From contig JADGIB010000157.1 in assembly GCA_019683665.1 (NCBI GenBank), positions 1 to 8,243 of the forward strand: DNA of 8,243 nt. The letters are read 5' to 3'. Below are positions 1 through 4,561 of this stretch, piece after piece (positions within the stretch are counted from its first letter, which is position 1; each line of letters opens with the position of its first letter). The notes under the pieces were generated by a model, which ran no database searches, had not been told where the DNA came from, and worked only from the letters and a program-made list of their open reading frames with translations. The position numbers and the translations under genes are program-made. Source of the DNA: Solirubrobacteraceae bacterium. GTDB taxonomy: Bacteria; Actinomycetota; Thermoleophilia; Solirubrobacterales; Solirubrobacteraceae.

Positions 1-56
1 GGGGGGGCGTGGGGGGGCGGCCCCCCCACCCGGGGGGCGGCAACCCCCCCCCCCCC
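1..56. repeat. G/C homopolymer tract at the 3' end of the sugar transferase gene
   Basis: The tract holds runs of seven G (1-7 and 11-17), seven C (21-27), six G (32-37) and thirteen C (44-56). G11-17 and C21-27 can pair around a three-base loop, and the C13 run can pair with the other G runs. It ends 28 bases beyond the stop of the minus-strand sugar transferase gene, so it could act as a hairpin terminator without a T tail; that role is inferred. Runs this long are also prone to length error in assembly. Confidence 0.5.
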
Positions 57-84
57 GCGGCCGGCCCTCGTGCGGCGGCGCCCG

Positions 85-1566
85 TCAGTCCTCGGCCGGG
101 CGGAACAGCGCCGCGACCGTCATCACGAGGATCTTCACGTCGAGCCAGAGGGACCAGTGCTCGATGTAGAAGTTGTCCCACTCGACGCGGTCCTCGAGCG
201 ACGTCTGGCCGCGCAGGCCGTGGACCTGCGCCCAGCCGGTCAGGCCGCAGCGCATCCGCAGCCGGTCGCCGTAGCGCGGGATCTCGCGCTCGAAGCGGGC
301 GACGAACTCGGGGCGCTCCGGGCGCGGGCCGACGAGGCTCATCTCGCCGCGCAGGATGTTCAGCAGCTGCGGGAGCTCGTCGAGCGACGTGCGGCGCAGG
401 AGCCGGCCCAGGCGCGTGCGGCGGTCGTCGCCCTCCACGCCGCCGGGCGCGCGGCCCGGCGGGGGCTGGAACGCGCCGCGGCGGCCCCGCTCGGGCTCGC
501 AGCGCATCGTGCGGAACTTGAGCACGTCGAACTCGCGGCCGTCGAGGCCGACCCGCCGCTGGCGGAACAGGACCGGCCCCGGCGAGTCGAGCCGGACCGC
601 GAGCGCGAGCGCGAGCAGCACCGGCCACAGCAGCAGCAGCGCGACGAGCGAGCCGGCGACGTCCATCGCCCGCTTCGCCGCGAGCGCGACGCCGCGCCGG
701 GCCGACGGGCGCACCCCGAGCAGCGGCAGCCCGCCGACGTGCTCGTAGACGATCCGCCCGTTCAGCGCGTCGAACATCCGCGGGACGATCGACACGCGCA
801 CGCCGAGGCGCTCGCAGTCGCGGACGGCCGGCCACAGGCAGTCGTCGTGGGCGGCGGGCGAGAACGCGATGATCGCGTGCCGGGCGCCGACCGACTCCGC
901 GATCGCCGGCAGGTCCCCGAGCGACCCGAGCACCGGCAGCGGCGACGGCTCGCTCTGGGCGCCGTCCGGGTCGCACGGCGCGTCGACGAAGCCGACCGGC
1001 CGCAGCCCGTAGCGCGGGTCCTCGGCCAGCCGGCGGGCGATCCGCGCGCCGACCGAGCCGGTCCCGACGATGAACGTCGGCCGCGCCGCCAGCCGCCGCG
1101 TGCGCGCCCGCCGCTGGCCGGCCCACAGCGCGGTACGCCCGGCGGCGATCCCGCCGAACCCGATCGCGGCGGCCGCCGCGGCCCGGCTCACCTCGAGCTC
1201 GACGCCCAGGGCGCAGGCGAGCACGACGGCGCCCATCGCGGCGATCGCGGCCGCCTCCGCCGCTCGCCACAGGCCGGTGAGCGGCGATCCGCCGATCCCC
1301 CACGAGTACATCCCCCGGGCGGCGAGCAGGACGGCGCCGAGGACCGGCAGGACCGCGAGCGGGGAGCCGTCGATGAGCGCCCGCGGACCGCCGGCCTCGA
1401 CCGCCGCCGCCATCCCGAGCGCGACCAGGTCGGCGGTCGCGCACAGGCCCGCCAGCGCGCGCCCGTCCCACGCCGTCGAGGCCGGGCGCGCCGGAGCGAG
1501 CGTCGGCTCGGCGGCGTCGGCGGCGGGCCGGGCGAGCAGCTCGGTGTGGATCTCGGCCAGGGACAT
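85..1566 (-). CDS. Polyprenyl-phosphate sugar-phosphate transferase (exopolysaccharide initiation; WbaP/CpsE-like)
   Basis: This protein of 493 residues should transfer a sugar phosphate from a nucleotide sugar to undecaprenyl phosphate at the inner membrane, the first step of exopolysaccharide or O-glycan assembly. Hydrophobic stretches near residues 40-60, 70-84, 104-121 and 131-148 fit the usual four-helix N-terminus. A Rossmann-like CoA_binding_3 region follows, with GTGSVG at 168-173. The C-terminal bacterial sugar transferase domain starts near 298 with KRAMDVAGS and a membrane helix at about 303-324. It then shows FRQRRVG, VLKFRTM, TSLDELPQ (catalytic Asp396-Glu397), SLVGPRPERPE and GLTGWAQV. 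Length and motifs are those of a complete enzyme. I chose ATG 1566 because MSLAEIHTELL is the first natural-looking N-terminus. ATG 1617 would add 17 Pro/Ala-rich residues, and neither start has a clear Shine-Dalgarno. The sugar substrate cannot be read from the sequence. The gene is divergent from the response regulator at 1848. Confidence 0.93.
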   Translation of the reverse strand: MSLAEIHTELLARPAADAAEPTLAPARPASTAWDGRALAGLCATADLVALGMAAAVEAGGPRALIDGSPLAVLPVLGAVLLAARGMYSWGIGGSPLTGLWRAAEAAAIAAMGAVVLACALGVELEVSRAAAAAAIGFGGIAAGRTALWAGQRRARTRRLAARPTFIVGTGSVGARIARRLAEDPRYGLRPVGFVDAPCDPDGAQSEPSPLPVLGSLGDLPAIAESVGARHAIIAFSPAAHDDCLWPAVRDCERLGVRVSIVPRMFDALNGRIVYEHVGGLPLLGVRPSARRGVALAAKRAMDVAGSLVALLLLWPVLLALALAVRLDSPGPVLFRQRRVGLDGREFDVLKFRTMRCEPERGRRGAFQPPPGRAPGGVEGDDRRTRLGRLLRRTSLDELPQLLNILRGEMSLVGPRPERPEFVARFEREIPRYGDRLRMRCGLTGWAQVHGLRGQTSLEDRVEWDNFYIEHWSLWLDVKILVMTVAALFRPAED

Positions 1567-1580
1567 CGTCGCTGTCGCCG

Positions 1581-1586
1581 ACCGTA
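1581..1586 (-). promoter_or_regulatory. Possible -10 box (TACGGT) of the sugar transferase gene
   Basis: Read on the minus strand, TACGGT fits the actinobacterial TANNNT -10 pattern and lies 14 bases before ATG 1566. Transcription would then start about seven bases before the ATG, giving an almost leaderless message and explaining the lack of a Shine-Dalgarno. No recognisable -35 box is present. A six-base match with three free positions is weak evidence. Confidence 0.3.
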
Positions 1587-1834
1587 CGTCCGGAGCGGGC
1601 GCCGGAGCCGGGAGCATTCCTGGAGGCGGTGGTCGGGATCGCCACCCCTCGTCCGCAGAGGTCCGCCCCGCCTCCGGGAGAGCCGCTCCCCGCCGGGGGC
1701 AGCCGCGTGCCGTCGCCCGGGGAGGAACCCGCCGCCGGGCGCCCCGGGCTGGGGTGGTTCGCTCACCCCGCCGGCGGAAGCCCCTCCCCACCGATGGGGC
1801 CCGATCTCCTGGGCGGTGGGGGCGGGCCCAGGAC

Positions 1835-1840
1835 TAGCGT
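1835..1840 (+). promoter_or_regulatory. -10 box (TAGCGT) placing a leaderless start at GTG 1848
   Basis: TAGCGT matches TANNNT and is followed by exactly seven bases (1841-1847) before the GTG codon. This is the geometry expected when transcription begins at the first base of the start codon. No Shine-Dalgarno is visible upstream of the GTG, which supports leaderless translation, common in actinobacteria. I see no -35 consensus. Confidence 0.5.
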
Positions 1841-1847
1841 CGGTCCC

Positions 1848-2612
1848 GTGAACGCCGACCCCGTGACCGTTGGTGAGGAGACGGAGCTGCGGGTCCTCGT
1901 CGCCGATGACGACCCGCTCGTGCGATCGGCGGTCCGCGAGGCGCTCGCGGTCGGCGCCGGCATCCGCATCGACGGGGAGGCCGTCAACGGCGAGGAGGCC
2001 GTGGCGCTCGCGCTGCGCCGCCGCCCGGACGTCGTCCTCCTCGACGTCGGCATCCCGCGGGTCGACGCGGTGACGGTCACCCGCCGCATCCGCAGCGAGG
2101 CCCCGGACGTCCAGGTGGTCGTGTTCTCGAGCTCCCCCGACGACGAGGTCGGGCTGCTCGGGCTGCGGGCCGGCGCCGCCGGGTTCCTGCTCAAGGACGT
2201 CAGCAGCGACGCGCTGGTGCGCGCGCTCCAGGGCATCCGGCGGGGCGAGGCGGCGGTGTCTCGCCGGCTCATGCGCCAGGTGCTGGAGGCGATGAGCCGG
2301 GCGCCCGACGCGGGCAGCGGGATGCGTCCCGTGTGGAGCCCGCTCACCTCGCGCGAGTGGCAGGTCCTGGACCTGCTGTGCGAGGGGGCGTCGACGGAGG
2401 AGATCGCGGACCGGCTCGTGCTGGCGGTCGAGACGGTCCGCACGCACATCAAGCACGTGCTCGCCAAGCTCGGCGCGCACTCACGGGAGGAGGCGGTCGC
2501 GATCGCGCGGCAGCTGCGGTCGGGCGGAGGCTCCGCTCAGCCGCGCGGCGCGGTCGACGAAGTGGGGCAGCGGCGGCTCGCGAACAAGCTCCGCGAGCAC
2601 GGCCACACGTGA
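1848..2612 (+). CDS. NarL/LuxR-family response regulator with intact receiver
   Basis: This is a DNA-binding response regulator of 254 residues. The receiver spans about residues 14-130. It shows the acidic cluster Asp20-Asp21-Asp22, phosphoacceptor Asp66 in LLDVGIP, Ser94 at the Thr/Ser switch position and Lys116 in GFLLKD, so it should be phosphorylated by a histidine kinase. A linker with RAPDAGSGMRPV leads to a LuxR/GerE helix-turn-helix at about 166-223, beginning LTSREWQVLDLL and including ETVRTHIKHVLAKLG. A basic, Gly-rich tail of about 30 residues follows. GTG 1848 is preferred because it starts just before the receiver and fits a leaderless promoter; GTG 1863 is the alternative. No kinase gene is nearby, so it is an orphan here. 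It is paralogous to the next gene and divergent from the sugar transferase gene, which makes polysaccharide genes a plausible target. That target is inferred. Confidence 0.92.
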   Translation: MNADPVTVGEETELRVLVADDDPLVRSAVREALAVGAGIRIDGEAVNGEEAVALALRRRPDVVLLDVGIPRVDAVTVTRRIRSEAPDVQVVVFSSSPDDEVGLLGLRAGAAGFLLKDVSSDALVRALQGIRRGEAAVSRRLMRQVLEAMSRAPDAGSGMRPVWSPLTSREWQVLDLLCEGASTEEIADRLVLAVETVRTHIKHVLAKLGAHSREEAVAIARQLRSGGGSAQPRGAVDEVGQRRLANKLREHGHT

Positions 2613-2653
2613 AGCGAAGCTTCACGGTTCCTCGCCCGGCTGGGTGAGGAACC
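2608..2653 (+). terminator. Two tandem perfect hairpins at the end of the first response regulator gene
   Basis: Hairpin one pairs CGTGAAGC (2608-2615) with GCTTCACG (2619-2626) around GAA, and the TGA stop lies inside its stem. Hairpin two pairs GGTTCCTC (2626-2633) with GAGGAACC (2646-2653); it continues with a G-T pair and three G-C pairs to a GGCT loop, about 12 pairs in all. No T tract follows, as is usual for actinobacterial terminators. A further stem, GCTCGCG/CGCGAGC (2576-2598), lies just upstream inside the coding sequence. The second arm carries the octamer repeated upstream of both regulator genes, so it could also be a protein-binding site. Confidence 0.65.
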
Positions 2654-2752
2654 CACCCCGGGGCGGCAGGTCAACCGAAGCAACGGAATCTCGGAGATCA
2701 CGGTGTTTTCCACAGGTGAGATAGTTCCCCCATCCGGCGTGCGCCGGGCCCG

Positions 2753-2758
2753 TAGACT
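2753..2758 (+). promoter_or_regulatory. Possible -10 box (TAGACT) of the second response regulator
   Basis: TAGACT fits TANNNT and sits in a context, GGGCCC followed by a short spacer, resembling that upstream of the first regulator's -10. The expected -35 region around 2730-2735 has no consensus. The second regulator thus seems to have its own promoter downstream of the tandem hairpins. Confidence 0.35.
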
Positions 2759-2793
2759 GGCACCGCGAGACCGGACGGCAGGGGAGTCTGTTC

Positions 2794-2801
2794 GGTTCCT
2801 C
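2794..2801. promoter_or_regulatory. Octamer GGTTCCTC, possible regulator-binding half-site
   Basis: The same octamer or its complement occurs at 1722-1729, 2626-2633, 2646-2653 and here, all in non-coding DNA around the two regulator genes. One further copy lies inside codons for Gly-Phe-Leu at 3208-3215. This copy is 57 bases before ATG 2858. Binding by either regulator is an inference from the clustering. Confidence 0.35.
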
Positions 2802-2846
2802 CTCACACGACTGGGTGGTGGATCGAGATGAGCGCCACCCTTCCCC

Positions 2847-2852
2847 AGGGAG
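2847..2852 (+). promoter_or_regulatory. Shine-Dalgarno (AGGGAG) deciding start ATG 2858
   Basis: AGGGAG lies five bases before ATG 2858. The earlier in-frame ATG at 2828 has only a weak purine stretch before it and would add ten residues with no family match. This makes 2858 the more likely start. Confidence 0.6.
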
Positions 2853-2857
2853 CCGCA

Positions 2858-3571
2858 ATGTCAATAGCCGAAGACAGGGATGCTCAGAAGCTGCCTGACC
2901 CGCCCGAGCGGCTGCGAGTGGTCATCGCGGACCCGGACCCGCTGGCGCGGCGTGTCGTGCGCGACGAGCTGCAGAGCCGACCACGGTTCGTCGTGGTCGC
3001 CGAGGCGTCGGACGGTGTGGAGGCGCTCGAGCTCGTGCGCCACTACCGTCCCGAGCTGCTGCTGACGGAGATCTCGCTGCCCCGCATCGACGGGATCGCC
3101 GTGACCCGCCAGCTGCGCCAGGACGCGCCGCAGGTGCGCGTCGTCGTGTTCGCGGTCAGCGGCGAGGGCGACGTCGACCTGCGCGCGCTGCGCGCCGGCG
3201 CGAGCGGGTTCCTCTCCAAGGACGTCGGCGTCCAGGCCGTGAGCCAGGCGCTCGAGGCGGTCGCGCGCGGGGAGGCGGCGATCTCCCGCGAGCTGACGAT
3301 GCGCCTGATCGAGCGCGTCCGCAGGATCCCGGAGGCGGGCACCGGCATCCGCCCGGTGAAGAGCAACCTCACGCCGCGCGAGTGGGAGGTGCTCGACCTG
3401 CTCGTCAGCGGGGCGAAGACGAGCGACGTCGCGCGCATCCTCTACCTGACCGAGGACACCGTCTACAGCCACATCAAGAACGTGATGCGCAAGCTCGGCG
3501 TCCGCACCCGCAGCGAGGCGATCCAGGCCGCCGAGCGCCTGATCGAGCTGCAGACCACGGCCGCCGGCTGA
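2858..3571 (+). CDS. NarL/LuxR-family regulator with degenerate receiver (phosphoacceptor Asp replaced by Glu)
   Basis: This protein of 237 residues is collinear with the preceding regulator: a receiver at about 19-135, the linker RIPEAGTGIRPV, and a LuxR/GerE helix-turn-helix at about 171-228 (LTPREWEVLDLL, DTVYSHIKNVMRKLG). The receiver chemistry is altered. The phosphoacceptor position in LLLTEISLP is Glu71 (codon GAG 3068-3070). The second acidic-pocket residue is Pro26 in IADPDP. The Thr/Ser switch position is Ala99 in VVFAVS. Lys121 is kept. It therefore probably cannot be phosphorylated normally, and the Glu may mimic the phosphorylated state. The helix-turn-helix looks intact, so DNA binding is expected. 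It may form heterodimers with, or compete against, its intact paralogue. The start is set by the Shine-Dalgarno at 2847; ATG 2828 is the alternative. The phosphoesterase gene follows after 34 bases. Confidence 0.9.
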   Translation: MSIAEDRDAQKLPDPPERLRVVIADPDPLARRVVRDELQSRPRFVVVAEASDGVEALELVRHYRPELLLTEISLPRIDGIAVTRQLRQDAPQVRVVVFAVSGEGDVDLRALRAGASGFLSKDVGVQAVSQALEAVARGEAAISRELTMRLIERVRRIPEAGTGIRPVKSNLTPREWEVLDLLVSGAKTSDVARILYLTEDTVYSHIKNVMRKLGVRTRSEAIQAAERLIELQTTAAG

Positions 3572-3605
3572 GCCGCGGCGCGTCGCCGCCGCCCGTCGCG
3601 GGTAC

Positions 3606-4172
3606 GTGGCGACGGTGCGGATCCTCGCGCTGGCCGACGCGCCGCCCCACCGTCCCGTGGCCGACCTCGTCGCCGAGCACCGTCCCGCGCTCGTCGTCCT
3701 GCTCGGCGACCTGCAGCCGGCGTGGGTCGCGGACGTCGCGACCCTCGACGTGCCGCGGATCGGCGTGCACGGCAACCACGACGCGCCCGGGCTGCTCGGC
3801 CGGCTCGGCGCCGAGGACGTCCACCTGCGCGCCGTCGACGTCGGCGGGGTGCGCTTCGCCGGCCTCGCCGGCGCGCCCGCCTACTCGCGCGGGGCGTCGG
3901 CGTTCGAGTGGACGCCGGCGCAGGCGCAGGCGCTCGTCGCGCGCCTCCCGGCCGCCGACGTGCTCGTCACCCACACGCCGCCGCTCGGCGTCGACGACGA
4001 GCCCGACGACCCGGTCCACCGCGGCTTCGCCGCGCTCGGCCCGTGGGTGGAGCGCCACCGGCCGCGGTGGCTGCTGCACGGGCACACCCAGCCGGACCCG
4101 CGCCGCCGGGTCGCGCGGATCGGGGCGACACGCGTCGTCCACGTCCGCGGCGACGCGATCGTCGAGCTGTAG
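3606..4172 (+). CDS. Calcineurin-like metallophosphoesterase with incomplete metal site
   Basis: This is a protein of 188 residues with the metallophosphoesterase fold and no signal peptide, so it should be cytosolic. The motifs in order are Asp11 in LALADAPPH, Gly34-Asp35 in LLGDL, Gly56-Asn57-His58-Asp59, His123 in VTHTPP, and His160 in HGHTQ. Ligands of the second metal (Asp35, Asn57, His123, His160) are all present. Two ligands of the first metal are not: the usual Asp-X-His is Asp-Ala-Pro, and the last His of Gly-His-X-His is Gln162. Activity may therefore be altered or lost, and the substrate is unknown. GTG 3606 is the first plausible start; no clear Shine-Dalgarno precedes it, and GTG 3615 is an alternative. 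The gap of 34 bases after the degenerate regulator suggests co-transcription, but a functional link is not shown. The gene ends in a long G/C tract. Confidence 0.85.
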   Translation: MATVRILALADAPPHRPVADLVAEHRPALVVLLGDLQPAWVADVATLDVPRIGVHGNHDAPGLLGRLGAEDVHLRAVDVGGVRFAGLAGAPAYSRGASAFEWTPAQAQALVARLPAADVLVTHTPPLGVDDEPDDPVHRGFAALGPWVERHRPRWLLHGHTQPDPRRRVARIGATRVVHVRGDAIVEL

Positions 4173-4177
4173 CGGCC

Positions 4178-4213
4178 GGGGGGGGGGGGGGGGGGGCCCC
4201 CGCGCCCCCCCCC
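4178..4213. terminator. G19/C9 tract between convergent genes, probable bidirectional hairpin
   Basis: Nineteen consecutive G (4178-4196) are followed by five C, GCG and nine C (4205-4213). The arms can form a long G-C stem, and the tract lies between the stops of the convergent phosphoesterase (4172) and HesB-like (4223) genes, where a shared terminator is expected. Either strand could also form G-quadruplex structure. The exact run length should be treated as uncertain because homopolymers are often misassembled. Confidence 0.5.
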
Positions 4214-4222
4214 GCCGCACGG

Positions 4223-4510
4223 TCACGCCTGCGCGAGCGTGAAGCCGATCTGACCGCCCTCGACCTGGGCGTCGAGCACCTTGTCGTCGAGCTCCTCGGC
4301 GACGCCGGCGTCGACGAACACGGGCACGCCCTGGCCGGCGACGATCTGGTCTCCCGGCGCCGGTTCGGCGGCGAGCTGGAGCGTCAGGCCGGGTTGTCCG
4401 TTCTCGCCGGTCCCCGGCGCGATGCGCAGGCCGGCGGTCTCGGGCGCGTCCGCGATCGAGGCGAGGATGGAGTCGAGCGCCTCGGCCGCGTTCTGGGTGA
4501 TCGTGAGCAC
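4223..4510 (-). CDS. Small HesB/IscA-fold protein without cysteines
   Basis: This protein of 95 residues begins with the HesB/IscA-type pattern LTITQNAAEALDSIL. It continues with GLRIAPG, then LQLAAEPAPGDQ, a GVPVFVDA strand and a final GGQIGFTL strand. This matches the A-type iron-sulphur carrier fold over nearly the whole family length. True IscA proteins bind iron or a cluster through one central Cys and a C-terminal Cys-Gly-Cys. Here the central position is within GTGENGQ, the protein ends just after GFTL, and there is no cysteine at all. Classical cluster transfer is therefore unlikely; its role is unknown. The start is GTG 4510, with AGGGGG eight bases upstream; an in-frame ATG at 4546 would add 12 residues unlike the family. 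It lies 51 bases downstream of the P450 gene on the same strand and is probably co-transcribed with it. Confidence 0.82.
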   Translation of the reverse strand: MLTITQNAAEALDSILASIADAPETAGLRIAPGTGENGQPGLTLQLAAEPAPGDQIVAGQGVPVFVDAGVAEELDDKVLDAQVEGGQIGFTLAQA

Positions 4511-4518
4511 GCGGCTCA

Positions 4519-4524
4519 CCCCCT
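4519..4524 (-). promoter_or_regulatory. Shine-Dalgarno (AGGGGG) for the HesB-like gene
   Basis: Read on the minus strand, AGGGGG is eight bases before GTG 4510. It fixes the start at the codon before LTITQNAAEAL rather than at the upstream ATG 4546 or GTG 4519. Confidence 0.55.
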
Positions 4525-4526
4525 CA

Positions 4527-4540
4527 CTGGTTGGGTCCAG
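4527..4540. promoter_or_regulatory. CTGGTTGG motif before the HesB-like gene, shared with the P450 promoter
   Basis: CTGGTTGGGTCCAG shares its first eight bases, and a CAG end, with CTGGTTGGTCAG at 5812-5823 in front of the P450 gene. It also has CTGG/CCAG ends that can pair. It may be a second binding site of the same regulator or a chance match. Confidence 0.3.
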
Positions 4541-4561
4541 GGCCACCGTAGCAGCGGCCGC

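Larger units (their letters stand above)
1567..1847. other. Divergent intergenic region between sugar transferase and first response regulator
   Basis: These 281 bases separate two divergent genes and should hold both promoters. Visible structure: GGGGTG (1751-1756) pairs with CACCCC (1764-1769) around a seven-base loop. The octamer GAGGAACC lies at 1722-1729 and recurs around the second regulator gene. Candidate -10 boxes sit at 1581-1586 (minus) and 1835-1840 (plus). The open frames that cross the region have biased Pro/Arg content and resemble no family, so I call no gene here. Confidence 0.6.
2654..2857 (+). other. Intergenic leader before the second response regulator
   Basis: This stretch is less G+C-rich than its surroundings at about 2670-2725, as promoter DNA often is. 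It contains a candidate -10 box at 2753-2758, a copy of octamer GGTTCCTC at 2794-2801 and a strong Shine-Dalgarno at 2847-2852. If the -10 is right, the untranslated leader is about 90 bases. I recognise no riboswitch. The minus-strand open frames crossing it look like no known protein. Confidence 0.5.

Noticed and set aside
594..620. GCGAGC tandem repeat within the sugar transferase gene
   Set aside because: It encodes the Leu-Ala repeats of a membrane helix in preferred codons and needs no other explanation.
1629..1847. N-terminal extension of the first regulator frame to ATG 1629
   Set aside because: The extra 73 residues are Pro/Gly-rich without a domain, and the leaderless promoter geometry favours GTG 1848.
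70..1851. Long plus-strand open frame of 593 codons antisense to the sugar transferase gene
   Set aside because: It is the complement of a well-supported gene. Its translation is Arg/Ala/Pro-rich with no family pattern, which is normal in very G+C-rich DNA.
2660..2760. Possible riboswitch in the leader of the second regulator
   Set aside because: The region is relatively A+T-rich, but I could not fit it to any known riboswitch core or draw a convincing long-range fold.
2622..2864. Small minus-strand frame between the two regulator genes
   Set aside because: It runs through the terminator hairpins and the second gene's leader, lacks a clear ribosome-binding site, and resembles no family I know.
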